Both the position numbers and the translations under genes were made by a program. A DNA stretch of 64,000 nt. Source: Heterobilharzia americana. Taxonomy: Eukaryota > Platyhelminthes > Trematoda > Strigeidida > Schistosomatidae. Location: contig OX104130.1 of NCBI GenBank assembly GCA_944470555.2, positions 69,507,160 to 69,571,159 of the forward strand. The letters run 5' to 3'. This document shows positions 24,801 to 36,978 of this stretch, in pieces. The number at the start of each line of letters is the position of its first letter. Positions within the stretch are counted from its first letter, which is position 1. The notes under the pieces are model-generated. The model was not told where the DNA came from and ran no database searches. It saw only the letters and a list, made by a program, of their open reading frames with translations.

Positions 24801-27800
24801 GATTATATTTTTTTTAAATTTGTAGTGATTAAATAAAAACCGGGGTTCAAAATCTTCCACAACGTACGTAACGGCTATAAGCTATATGTTTATAAGCGAA
24901 ATAGTTGTTTTGATGCTTGAGAATTGATGATTACATCATTTCAAAAGCGATAATTAGATTTCAGAATAAACATCGGAGTTATTTCTTGCAGTAAATAGGC
25001 AGTCTTTTGAGTGATATCACTGTTAAGTTGTTCAGTCGCATATCAAAATAACGTGCAGCTGATAAGGATCAAGAATATTTTATGATGTAAGTATACATTT
25101 GTGGGCGCTGCGTTAGAGTGATATCCCATATTAAATTAGTCTGTTAGATGCAGTAGGTGGTAAAATGGTATTGTTAACAAAACAGTAAATAACGCTATAC
25201 TATTGTGTGCTTTCTTGAATAAAACAGATTAGTGTAAGGTGCTTCACGAAACTTTTTAGCAAAAATCAGCTTTCATTACTCATCTGGAGATTGGGAGAAG
25301 TATTACATAAAGGGAAAAACTGTGGTCGGTGGAAAAGTTGTTAAGACTGAAAAAGTATTAAGTTAATACGTTGGCTGATGTATTTCAATTGTGGGATTTG
25401 AAGAACCCAAAGACCCTGGATGAGAAACTGACATTCATGCCTAATAAGTGAAACAAAGGCATTGCCTGTTTAGCGTATACTGAAGCAATCAGGCAGCTGG
25501 ATGTATTACTAGGGAAGTAGGTTATCGACAAACAAATATATGAACAACTGAAGTCTCGTAGTCTAAATATTCCATCCATTCAGAGACAATCAACCCATCA
25601 AACGTCTACTTCGTCAGTTAGATGCATTTTGTTGGTAATCAGTTAAAGCTACCAAAAATTACCTTGGTAGCTGATAAAACGATCAAATTTAATCGGGGAG
25701 AAATTAGTGTGCCCGAAAGATACATGAGTTTGCACGCAAAATTGATCGAACTGGTATAAAATAAAAGTTGATCAGATACTGTCATATATCAGCATTTTTA
25801 TCAACACAGCTTGAAAAAACAACAAAAACTGTCCGTCGGAACTCAAATAAAATAGAACGCATAAAGTAGAACTAGGGAGGTTACCATTTTTCTGAATCTA
25901 GAATGTGCACGACTTATACCGTCGACCAAATGCAGTGCCAATTAGGATCCTTCCAGGACACCATAGAGGCATACTTTTTGCGAACTTTGCAATAAATATT
26001 TTGGCTTCAGCTATCGATCAAACCTTGGTGAATAATAGGTGAGTTAATAGTATATCTGTTAAATTTTCTACTATATGACTTCTTAAAGTGACCATTCAAG
26101 GTAATGGACATGAAGTGACCGCAGGTGTTCGACTAAAATCACTTTCGTAGCATAGACCATATGTCGCGGTGTTGCTACGTCACTTTGGTGGGAGATAAGC
26201 GCAAAGTTTTAAGCAGAAAAAAAATCAGTTGTTGAGGTTGTGCACCTCAGCTGACCCAAACGGTTGGAACATATGTTACTCACGCTTGATCAGTGTCTGT
26301 TCCATATCATGAAAATGCCTGTGTTTCCTTAGGTTTTGAGGGGGAATAAGCTGATGATAAGAGATAAGAGAGGAATAAGAATTGCTGTAAAATACCTCTC
26401 TCAGTCACTTAGTTTATTTCTCTACGCAAAAGAAAATATATTCAGTTGATGCCACCTCAAGGGGTATTTACCGATTCACCTGCATGTGCAGCAGAACTTA
26501 TATCAGAAGGCTACAGTTGTGACCTGAGAGCCTATTCCAAATCAGTTATTCATAAGGCGGCAAGAATTTCTTAGGCACTGCATTGCTAGATGAACATAAC
26601 TACTGGATACAATATCCAGATCTCAGATGCACGAAAAAATAACAAACATTCATAGCGGTTCTAACTAAGTGGGATTAGCCGAAACAAAAACTATCAGAAG
26701 AACTTATACCTCCAAAAAGAGGAAGCTTTCATCCTTAAAGTTTCGTTGTAACTACTGATTTGTTTTATTACATAGTACGAACTCTTTTACCTTCATTGTA
26801 ACCCCCTCCTTCTTTCACAATCGATTCCCGTTTTATCTATCACTTTTAGTATCTGATCCGTAATTACAATGATAACTTTTAACTAATACTTAATTAATCT
26901 TATCCATTCGAGTTTTCGATTTGTCAATTGTAGCAAAAAACAGTCCAACTATACAAACGTGGAATAATTTTGATTTTATCCAATAATAATGAATATTCCT
27001 TCAGAATTTCTTAATATGAACGATTTTTTTAAAAATTTTCCTCCAATTGACTGTATTCCTCCTAAATATTGAGATATGAAGATTGAATTCTCTTGTATTT
27101 ATAGCGTGGTTGTATATGATTGTACGCGGTTGAAAATAAGATGATATGAAATAGAAAATGTATTGTATTCCCCAAAATTACTTGTTCTCACCTTGCTAGA
27201 ATTTGTCAAGGAAAGCAACTGTATTTAGAGAATGAGAAGTCATGGTTGTAAAGCATGAAAGATGTGATGTATGAGAAGGTGAAATATGTCATTTAGTCAG
27301 AAAAGAAATTTTGAAAGTCATGTGTTCTCATAAATCACTTCAACTCCAAATCAAATGTCAGAACGAAATTCTTTTGAACTTAAAGTTCATGCTTTGAGAC
27401 AATAACTATCATGGGTACTGAAGTTCTAATTAGCTTAAGGCGTTTGGCCTTTCCGGACGTTCTCAAGAACTTTATGTATGACGACGAGATTAGTTTCCGG
27501 ATTCGTTAAGCGACCGCAGCTTTTGAAATACCATAAATGAAACCACCGTCAGTCTCCCGTTCTCTCCTGTAAAAACAGACTAGTATATGCTTGAATATGG
27601 TTTACGAAAGTAGACAATTCCTAAAACGTCTGACTTTAGAAAAGCAAGTGAATAGATAAACATACCTTGAATAAATCAAAGTTGATAGCTTTTTTTTCTA
27701 TACATGGCCTAGTGAGAGATTCTTAACTGGTCAATTTTTCAGTTAAAGAGACTCACATGGAAATCAATGTGATTTGCTCGATTATTTTTCCTCGATGATT

Positions 27801-27910
27801 CATAGCCTCCAAGTCAACCCTAGAAACGACTACAATAATCGCTATCACTTTGCAATCAGCAGAAGCTTGGACTCAAAAAATCTACACAAACCTGCAAATC
27901 AAATTCATGT
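21861..27910. other. Long AT-rich stretch, one faint coding relic
   Basis: Apart from the uncertain relic at 25385-25650, I see no motif. The minus frame 24108-24314 and the short frame at 27774-28001 look like chance, although the latter overlaps the start of the SINE at 27911. Patches near 25,900-26,300 and 27,430-27,560 have unusual GC for the area and could be old repeats. Confidence 0.4.
25385..25650 (+). pseudogene. Faint decayed coding sequence, family unknown
   Basis: One plus frame stays readable for about 85 codons with only two internal stops before a run of later stops: QLWDLKNPKTLDEKLTF, then CLAYTEAIRQLDVLLGK, then VIDKQIYEQLKSRSLNIPSI. A nearby segment in another frame (about 25,650-25,760) reads LPKITLVADKTIKF and VPERYMSLHAKLIELV. 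The composition is protein-like for this AT-rich area and could be a retroelement gag or polymerase fragment. I do not recognise the family, and chance cannot be excluded. The minus open frame at 25385-25579 is probably its shadow. Confidence 0.25.
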
Positions 27911-28292
27911 CCAATACTCATCCGTAACCTGCTTCAAGATAAGATTTACTAAAGTTCTAGTGGGAAGTTACAACAGATGGGGCAAACCGAGTTTAACCTG
28001 AGGAAAAATACTCATCGATGACACTGGAGTATGGTACCGTTATATCGCGAGTTGAGAGAAGCAGCTAAATGTGGACCATTGTGTTCCAACCTAGTGGCTA
28101 GACGGCAACGTGCTCACTGCGAAACCAAGTGGCTGTGGGTTTGGTTCCTGGCTGGGTCTCAGCTACCAACTTCTCAGCAGTCACATCTTAAGACGAAATG
28201 TCTGTCTAGATCCCTAGGGTTTTTGGTGGTCATCCGATTGATATCAATCCTTGATGAATACTCACTTGAAATCAATAACCACCCAGGTTTGT
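27911..28292 (+). mobile_element. tRNA-headed SINE with hammerhead-like segment
   Basis: This copy has the same family and order as the one at 17330-17722. It shows a leader (gatggggcaaac), aaaatactcatcgatgacact, a tRNA-like head (A-box-like tagtggctagacgg near 28093, B-box-like gggtttggttcc near 28137), a hammerhead-like segment (28172-28215) and a tail ending gaatactcacttgaaatcaa. The segment keeps the GACGAAA strand, but the first core strand reads CTCAGCA where the hammerhead core needs CUGANGA. Two essential guanines are changed, so it is predicted inactive. The open frames at 27774-28001 and 28031-28354 only overlap it by chance. Confidence 0.75.
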
Positions 28293-28799
28293 TTATTTGT
28301 CCCATAGGGGAGTTTTCTCATAAAATGAAAATATCTTGCTTGACATTACAGTAACTGTAATGATGGCCCCTAGGTTCCCTCCAAAGCCAGTATGAAGTAG
28401 TGGTGCTTAATCACATTAGCCTGTCGACTGTTTTCACTGACACTGAAATCATCTTACTAGATACCAAAGTTCAAATTAAACGTATACCCCCTTTAACTAA
28501 AGGTGTTTTTTCTAAGCTGTTTAAGTGGTTTTTGAAAGGCGTTTTTCGTCACGTGTCTAGGATTTTTGATCTCTTTGAGATGAACAGTGCTGCAAATGCA
28601 CCATAGAGAATCAGAGAGATAACAGATGTTCATACGGCTTATTTTTATCTGATAAGCTGCATTTCCTAACTTTTTCCATTTAACATTCCATCAATTCGAC
28701 GTTCACAATAAACATCACAGTAATCTTGAGAGTATTGAAACAGTTTATCAGAAGTGTTTCGCAAAAATCACAAACTACAACCTATTCAATAATCTTTAT

Positions 28800-28870
28800 T
28801 ATCAGTCTTCTGTTTTCAACAGCATATATGTATACAGGTATATACCTACACAAATGAAAATAGAAGACTG

Positions 28871-28915
<45 letters not shown>
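28800..28915. repeat. 19-bp inverted repeat followed by an (AT)n microsatellite
   Basis: The left arm 28800-28818 (tatcagtcttctgttttca) and right arm 28855-28873 are inverted copies with one mismatch, separated by 36 bp of AT-rich sequence. An uninterrupted AT run of about 41 bp (28875-28915) follows directly. Function is unknown; together they could form a large hairpin. Confidence 0.85.
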
Positions 28916-28917
<2 letters not shown>

Positions 28918-31900
28918 ATGTTGCATAGGGACTTGGACATTTTAAATAGAATTATCAGGAGTCCAAAATGTCGAGCTACTTGAAAAAATAATTTACCTGC
29001 CTTATCAGGTTTTGATATGCCAATCTTTGTTCTTTCTAGCTGATGTCCCCCAGTCTGTGCACGAATACACTAACCCCTTTACTGATCCAGTTAGCTCAAA
29101 TCTTCTAAGTTTACTGAGTCTCGGATACAAAGAGATTTACATGTTTAGTTAAGTTAGATTACATAACCCATTCGGCTAGTTGCGGTATTCAACTGAGGTT
29201 TAAAAATGGAGTAGGTAAAAACTTATCAGAAGAATCAGCTGGTGAGTTAATACCCTTCTGAACTGTACTCCAGATATTTTTGAAAATTAGTTATATCGAA
29301 CGAAAACGGTTAAAAGCATAAACTTAATTCCTAACAAAATGAACACGATTTTACAATGAGTAAAAATCGAATGTCTCATTGTTAGAGTGATAAAAAAAAT
29401 CATATTGGGTAATGGAAAAAATGAGGCGTGATTTAATTAAACTAATATAAATGAAGCTTTAGCGTAAACTGAATTTTTTATTAAACTGACCACAATCTGT
29501 TTCTAAAATAAATAAAATGAATACCGGTCTCAATAGTAGAACTCAGTACTTGATATAGGATTCTTATGCAGTTTCTAAAAGTCAAATTCTGTTGATTTCC
29601 AAAATTTGATTCCCTGAGTTTTTCACGATGCAGACAAGACGATGATGGCATCAAGTGTTATCTCGTTCCCGAAAAAAATTGTAGCGTCTTTCTTTAGGTT
29701 ATTTAAGTGATTCAGGGATTCATGTTTAAAAAGTCATGAGTGAATGATTTACCTTACATGGTTTCGAGCTGCAGGGCAATTCTGACAAATCTATAGAAAT
29801 TGGAATTTTTTGGCCCAAGCTAGCCATTTTGGAAAGATTTTATGGATGATTCATTAACAGAAAGTATGTCTTTTAACCAAAAAAACCTATAGCAAACAGC
29901 GTTCACTCAGTTGCAGATGGATGATATATTTTTCAGCACAAAAGAGTGTAAATTATGATAAAGTTCCATATTTTTAAAGTGAAGTAGAAAATTGAATAGG
30001 TCCAGAGTCAGTCTATATAGAAAATAAATGGCAAACATTCAGCATAATTCTAACTAGCGAAAAAACACATGTTTTATTTTGAAAAATAAATTAGTGTCAG
30101 CACTGAACAGCTAATCTTACTGACACAGCAAATGTTTACATAAACGGATAATAGTTTTGGCTAAACTTGCCATGTAAGTTAAAACTTGGCGCGAGTCACT
30201 ATGAATGCTCTTAAGACCATTCCTTTCGAAACTCGCTATCCTGAATAAAATTAAATGAAACTCAAGTTCTGAACAATAATGGCGAAGGTATAGGATACTT
30301 CATTTTGAAAGTTATACAAAATGGACAAATTAAACTTAAATATTAATATGGTCTTTCTTGTGAATATGTAAGAAAGAGTTGCAAAATATCATGATGCCAG
30401 TGATTTACTTCCTTTAAGAGATAAATACTGTTTTGGCCTAATTCTGAGTCTTAAGTTACTACCAGTATCAAAAGTGTTTGGGTTTGAACTAATTGCCTAT
30501 AAAACTTTAAGTCAATGCTTACAAATCTCAAGAGGCTATTTCAGGTAACATTGCAGAAGTAAAAATCTATTTAACAAGTAACCTTTCAACATTTATGTGA
30601 AACTATTATTGTTTTTATTTCAGTCTCGGTAGTTATATTTGCCTTACTTAACTTATCGTTCTAAAAATGTAAACGCTGAAGATATTTCCTCAATAAACTT
30701 ACTAAAAAATTTGTTTTCCGTAAGATTACCAGTTGAAGTAATTAATTAGTATGAACTGCGTAAAGGAAATATTTCCAAAATCATTGCAAAATCTATTGAT
30801 GAAAGAAAACCTAAAGTAGTACATTGGTTTTTATGCTGTTTACAGGTATTTTATCCACCCTTCATAATGAACATGAGAATTCTATTTGAAAGCAGTGTGG
30901 AACGCAAAAGCCTCTTTTTGCAAAACGATTTTGAACACAAGTTATTTTTGAAAAGTAATCTAACCTCAACGAAGCCTTTTGCAAATTGTGCGAAAATAAT
31001 AATGCTGAAGTGATGACCCTTAAAATTAAATCTGAAGTTCACTTTTTTTAAACTGGACGGAGCCCAGAATTTATATTTATGTAATACCCATGTATGTAAT
31101 GTTTTTTTAATTCCTGAGAAGTATCTAGATATAGCTAGTGTGAACGGTGGCTGCGCATAGTTCAGTATAGGAAAACGAATTCGATAACAAAAACATTTTT
31201 GCCGGAATATGTTACAACAGTTACATAAATAATATATGTCAAATAAGATACAGATTTCAGTGTTTTTATGCAATACGAAAGAAAATATTAGTTTTGTTAT
31301 TGTAGTAAAAGAACACAACACATTTGTGAAATTGCGTCGATAAACTAAATCTCAAAAGTCAAATAAATTACATGAAAATATACCGTAATTCTTGTTATTT
31401 CAATTATGTTTGACATTTTGAAAGTGATAAGCATACTGTCTTGAATGTAGTTATTGGTTGCAGAGATATCTTGATTTTTTAAGGCTAAGATGCATTTAGG
31501 CTACACATATCTTAATTTACAATTTATTCAATCCAAAAATTTTATTTCACAAGAAAAATAATTCAAAACTGTTCACTAACCCTTGAATTATAACTGGGTG
31601 AAAGCGAATAGTTTGTAAGCATGAAAAATTTCAAACCTTAAGACTCTGTTTGGCAAAAATGTCATTAAACTTTATGAAAAATTGCTTTAAATATTAGATA
31701 CTACGACTATACCATTGTTTTCCAGTCAAGATATAAATGAATTCTATACCCAAAATGAATAACAGTGAAACACATGACTTGTTTTCAGCCCAGCAGTTAA
31801 TTAGGTGGCTACAGAAATTTCACACTTTATGACTACCACATTCGAACTAATTTCAGTAAGGCGAAATCCCATATGTCCATCTGATAAAAAGATAAATTTC

Positions 31901-34900
31901 TGATCGAGTTTAGACTTCTATCGATTCATCGTCATTTTTCTCCAGTTTTTGTGTGATGAATAAATCTCTATCAGTTGTTCTTTCTTCATCATATCACCTT
32001 CTGCCCTAGGTCTTTTCATGCATGTACGATGCCATTACATATGATGACCGAAGTGAAGAAGACACGTAGTCGACAACTGGATCTCGTACTTAATTCATCA
32101 TCGCAATGGACAGATTACGGGGGGCACTTTGGATGAATCCTGGTGTGATTAAGATTTTTGTTGAATTCCAATCACTACATCCTCATGATGAGACTGACTG
32201 GCTAAACAAAATCAAAGTAGAACATCGCTCATTTGTGTATCGGCTTAAGTTGACGAAGAATATGTGGATAGAAAAACAGTGATATCAAAGTAGACATAGG
32301 TATGTGAGAGAATAAACAAGTTTAAGACAACGGTTAGTGCAAATATTCAAGCTTTAGAACATATCAAGGACTAAATACATCTGCATCGAACTACAACCTC
32401 AAATTAAGGTCAGTTTGCATAATGCCAACCACAATATTTTTGACAAAACTGTGCATATCTCATTGACAACACAAAACGTTCTTAATTTTTTGGATAGACT
32501 AGGACATGAACGATATAGATGATGCATCTTTAAGATCGTGGTTGATGGGCATATTCAGAGAAACTTGGGCGATATACTTTTATCCTCATTCAGCTCAAAT
32601 ATCTTCAAACGTCACTTTGTTATCACATATTTACTGTGATTTTATGCTCGTAATTTCTTGGTACACCATGCTCTTATGATGTTCGGTTTCATGATGTCTT
32701 TTTGACTTAAAATCAACATCTCTTTTGAAATCTATTTCATCTTCTTTATTGTAATCCTAATTAATGATAGTGAAGGTTAAACCATAGAATAAAAAGAAAA
32801 ATAGGCTATTCTAACCTTTCATAGTCTTCAGCTTCTGAAAGGTTATTTGAATCCATTGTCTTTTCTGATTCTGCCGACTGTATTCCATACTCTGACATGA
32901 TAGTCTTCATATTTATTACTCTGCAAATTTATCTATATAAGAATCCAGAAAGTTTTCTTTTCATGGGATTATTAATATTCCACACTGGAGTTTCAAATAC
33001 TAATTCCAATAAGCAATTTTAGTCTACATACAATGTCCACAATGCAGTAATATCATTTACATTACATATCTTTGTTTCGTTAGAACTTTAAGAATCCAAA
33101 CATGGTATTAACTTTTACGACAACTATCCCTAGATTTCATCTCCTAACATAATGATTTGATTAGGTAATTCAATGGAAACCATAACGATAAGGATAATAT
33201 TAGCGATAATAGTGGAGTAAAAAGTAAGTAAATATTTCTTCTTTTTCAGTTGAATTTCAAATCTGTGCATCCATCTACTACCTGTCTGCCTGAATGTGTG
33301 TCATTTTTATTTCCTGCATGCTTGTTTTTTGCTGTATTGATATTCCTCTTTCTATTCTTCCCTTACTTTTTATATGCATATAGGAAGAGAATAAATCAAG
33401 CTTTCATTCAGTAGATAAACATAGATCCAACTGACATGTAGAAGACAATTCTCAAAATAACTTATCCGATTACATTGCTTTTAATTGATGTTTCTCTTTA
33501 TTACGTCAAATGAATAAAGTGATATTTCTTGACTTCAAAAATTTAATCACTGAAAAAAATAACTGATGAATTCACTCTCTCCTTCTTCCTGTTCTCTTCC
33601 CACCTTACTTTAAGTAACGTTTCAAACACATCTTAAACTAAACCGCTTTTATCATCTCAATGTGTTTCATATTGTTAGCAAATAGAAATTCTATTGAAAT
33701 ATAAGAAGTCTTTTGATAAAATGGATGGTTGGATAAAATGATTTAAGGTTTGTATTGGATAGTATGCTGTTATACTATTGGTTGTCTTGCATGTTTACGA
33801 AATGTCTAACTATGTCAAAAGTGAAACACTTTGGTAAATAAAATATTCGTTTTTCTTTCATTTTTAGTTGGATGCTGATCGTTTTTGTTCCTTTTCTTTT
33901 GATGGACACTTTAAAAGTAAAAACTAGCAAAAACCCTCAAGCTACGACTTTTACAGCAGCGTTCAATCCGGAAATATCTAACATCTCTTCCTTACAAGGG
34001 AATTGAACAGGATAGTGAATGGAATAATCATAAAAGCAAACAAAATTCAGTTCACACTGTACATTAGATGAGCACATTGAAAAACTGTGAGTTTTTCAGC
34101 AGATACAATGCTGAAAGAATAAAGAAATGTTTTATAAACGCTACACAGAATTTCACTCCACAGAAAAGATGTTAAGCTCGTAAACTCTAAAGCACCTAAT
34201 TGACTACACAACAGTCTTCACTGAAAACTACAGCAACATATAGAGCACACTTAAAAAGTCAGTAAGATGCTTTTAGAGTATGGCGTTATATCACCTGGGA
34301 AATCTACTGGAACGACTCATGGAAAAACGGAAGTCGTACTGAAAAACTAGATGGATGACTAACCTCACATTTTGTATTCTGAGGGCACAAGGAGGGTTCT
34401 TGGTCTGTTAGGCTGAAAAACCATTTTATGCATTCCTAATTCTTCTAAACAAGTATGCAAGCAAGCTGAAAGAAAAAAGTTAGATGAAAAATACACGATA
34501 ATGAAGGGGTGTTTCGGTAAACCAAAATATAATGATATTAGTACTTGATTATCAAATAACTGTTAAGTATTAAAAATAAATTCAACAGATACCTTTTAAA
34601 ATTCGCCTTAAACGTACCTTTGCTTGAAGATCTAGGTGGGCTAGAAAGACAAATAGACTACTTTATACCTACCATTATACACTCTTAGATTTAAACAAGC
34701 AAGTTGCATAACTCCTTGATGATATGAAGAATGACCTGTACGCTAAAAGTAAATTTACTTATTGATTAAATAATAAAACTTTGTGCAAGTTCATCTTCAA
34801 TAGACGAGTGCATTATAAACTGAAAACAGATTGTTCATATAAACTTCAGGGTCAAAACTTGACCTGATATAGTTGGATAAACTCAACACTGGTAGACTGA

Positions 34901-34903
34901 CTG
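28916..34903. other. Long AT-rich stretch without recognisable genes
   Basis: The longest frame, 30851-31321 on the minus strand (156 codons), is rich in F, I, L and C. It has no signal-peptide or family pattern I recognise and no neighbouring gene structure, so I treat it as chance. Segments at 32,030-32,650 and 33,950-34,450 have slightly higher GC and may be old repeats. Confidence 0.4.
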
Positions 34904-34947
34904 TAAATGAAATATATTTTTAAAATCCAAGTGAAGTAGAAAAATAA

Positions 34948-34994
34948 ATTTCTGACGTTTTACGACTTCATGGAAATCGCTTCTTCAGAGAAAA
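34948..34994 (-). ncRNA. Hammerhead-ribozyme-like motif in left PLE arm
   Basis: On the minus strand: CTGAAGA (34988-34982), an A, a stem-II hairpin gcgatttc/gaagtcgt with a 3-nt loop, AAAAC, then GTC (34956-34954) and agaaa, which pairs with tttct just before CTGAAGA to form stem I. The hammerhead needs CUGANGA and GAAA with a UH cleavage site. Here G12 is A and an extra A precedes stem II. Stem III would be minimal, as reported for PLE hammerheads. It is probably inactive as it stands. Confidence 0.55.
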
Positions 34995-35089
34995 TAAACC
35001 TGTACAAGTTATTGACTGTTTAAATAGTAAATGGTGGCCAATGAGATCACATTGTCTATACATGATAATAGTAATGGGCATAAATGGCT

Positions 35090-35629
35090 TTACCAAGGTA
35101 GGTGTTGCGAAAGAACAAATTGTTTTTGTATACCTAAAGGTGGTTTCAATTTGTTTTTTTTAACTATTGCTTCCGTAAATCTCAGTCTACGTCCATGACT
35201 GTTTCCATATAAAACTATGAAAACTGTTTGAACATTAATTTTGTGACCTGTTTCTATAATGTGTTTAGCTATAGATGAAGAAGGTCGTTCTTCACCAATG
35301 TTTATCAAGGTTTCACAGTCCATTTGTTTTTGGAGCCATTTGGGTACACGTTTTCCCACAAAAATAATAAATGTATTTGTTATGTTGGTCAGGATGCATT
35401 GAAATTTTTCTTTGTTATCCATTATAAGTTTGAAGTTCAAGGTGACGTGAGTGAGTGCGCCACAGATGATAAATGTGGTTCGTTTGTGTGCATACATCTT
35501 TTTTCTGATCATTGTATGCACCGTGCTGTTTTTAGAAATACTGTCCACGTTGGTTGGACAGTTATGCCTTCCTTTCTCTTGAGTGCATTGGGATTCAACA
35601 TACTGCTGCATGCCACGGCTATTCTTCAT
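35090..35629 (-). pseudogene. PLE GIY-YIG endonuclease remnant, open for 179 codons
   Basis: The C-terminal half matches PLE endonucleases strongly. It shows FVGK (remnant of the Y-x-G turn), RVPKWLQKQM (the EHVPKWL block), PSSSIAKHIIETGHKINVQ, then RRLRFTEAIVKKNKLKPP, and ends GIQKQFVLSQHLPW, a typical PLE carboxy end. The segment between the YxG turn and PKWL that carries the catalytic arginine is missing, so the domain is internally deleted, although the E of LRFTEA is present. The first 80 residues match nothing I know and may be read-through of arm-proximal sequence. It is open but catalytically incomplete, so I call it a pseudogene. Confidence 0.8.
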
Positions 35630-35741
35630 TCTTCTTTCTACATAACAATGACGCTTATGTCCATATTATTATCATGTATAGACAATGTGATCTCATTGGC
35701 CACCATTTACTATTTAAACAGCCAATAACTTGTACAGGTTT

Positions 35742-35790
35742 ATTTTCTCTGAAGAAGCGATTTCCACGAAGTCGCAAAACGTCAGAAATT
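35742..35790 (+). ncRNA. Hammerhead-ribozyme-like motif in right PLE arm
   Basis: Plus strand: tttct (stem I), CTGAAGA at 35749-35755, stem II of gcgatttc (35757-35764) against gaagtcgc (35768-35775) with loop cac, then AAAAC (35776-35780) and GTC (35781-35783), then agaaa closing stem I. This arm keeps the G-C closing pair of stem II. G12 is A here as well, so the lesion predates arm duplication or is shared by the subfamily. Cleavage would fall after GTC. Confidence 0.6.
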
Positions 35791-35834
35791 TATTTTTCTA
35801 CTTCACTGGGATTTTACAAATATATTTCACCTAG

Positions 35835-36317
35835 AACTATTCGTAGTTTGAAAAGTTGATGTTTAAGTCTCTACGAATTCAGTTGAAATCTGGGCAGGTT
35901 GATCTCATTTGAACTGGTCTTTTACGCACAGGAGAAGCTATGACGATTCGCGCGAATAATACTCGCCTCCGTATCTAGAAGAAGTTAGCATGCTATTCAT
36001 TCGGCCCGTTGGGCATTCGAAGCAAGATCATTGGCTTTATCATGTAAATATTCCTGTCTAATAATAATTAATAGTGGCCAGAAGCGGAATCCAGCAACTA
36101 TTATATTCGTTCGAATTACATTTGTTTTGTTTTTCCAAGCTCCTGACCAGTTTGAGCACCTGCGTGTACACATTTCCATACGGTTCACTTTGTTAAAACA
36201 GCTTCAGTCAAGACTACTAATATGACTGCTAACGTCATAAGTTTTGTTATCACCACCATTATTACTATCGGTAAATTTTAAGATATTAATCACTAACAAA
36301 CAAATATGCAGGATTCA

Positions 36318-36364
<47 letters not shown>

Positions 36365-36978
36365 AGATATTAGGCTACATACTTTAGAGTTAAGCCTGGG
36401 GAAGATCTAATTGGGAACATTAATGTTCACATTTAGGCATTTTTTTAGTTTACACGAAAAGAACTTTGACATTTTCGCACCGTGACGAATAATTATCACC
36501 TTCCGTAATATACTAATACGCTTCCAATGCTCATCTACTCATTAAACATGCTTAACCTGCAAAAATGGTTATTTTTCCATACTTTCGCATCAAAAATTGG
36601 ACATTAACTTGTGTAACCAAAAGTAATAAGACATGACCAATGAATCCCAGTTCAAACAGCTAATAACTGCCTACCGCTTACGCACTTATAAGGTAGAGAG
36701 TGTTCTTGCAAGAAGATTTCTTAAACGCTTTGCTTCGAAAAAGAGAGTGACCGCCAAAGTGTAACGTTATGCAGACGAAAATTTGCATTTTACACCAATA
36801 AAATATTCATCAAAAACACCAAAGTTCTCACAATAGGGAAGTACCAGTGAGACTAATAAAAACTGGCACAACATAGCTTGAGAACCGTGATTTCAAAGAA
36901 ATGGAGCTAGGAACAAGTAAGATTCAACGTAAAGCGAAATTTCGCTCATTTCACGTTCACATCTTATTCCGGAAAAAG
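35835..36978. other. AT-rich sequence with one microsatellite
   Basis: Short open frames at 35997-36225 on both strands overlap and lack motifs. An AT microsatellite lies at 36321-36362. Otherwise nothing is recognised up to the 5S-like sequence. Confidence 0.45.
36321..36362. repeat. (AT)n microsatellite
   Basis: About 21 uninterrupted AT units are visible. Confidence 0.95.

Larger units (their letters stand above)
34904..35834 (-). mobile_element. Compact Penelope-like element with inverted terminal arms
   Basis: An open endonuclease remnant (35090-35629, minus) lies between two inverted arms, 34904-35082 and 35652-35834. The arms are near-identical by eye over about 165 bp, with under ten differences, and fade at the inner edge. 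PLEs are retroelements with terminal repeats that may be direct or inverted, and copies are often 5'-truncated. Here the reverse transcriptase is gone and the upstream arm sits directly before the endonuclease remnant. Each arm contains a hammerhead-like motif (separate entries), which is known from PLE terminal repeats. Arm similarity and the long open frame suggest a younger insertion than the other PLE relics here. The plus frames at 35324-35859 are shadows. Confidence 0.8.

Noticed and set aside
30851..31321. 156-codon minus-strand open frame, candidate novel gene
   Set aside because: It is low-complexity in F, I, L and C, has no domain, no gene-like context and no second exon candidate; expected by chance in AT-rich DNA.
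35324..35859. Overlapping plus-strand open frames of 134 and 101 codons
   Set aside because: They are antisense to the PLE endonuclease and run into the right terminal arm; no motif is present.
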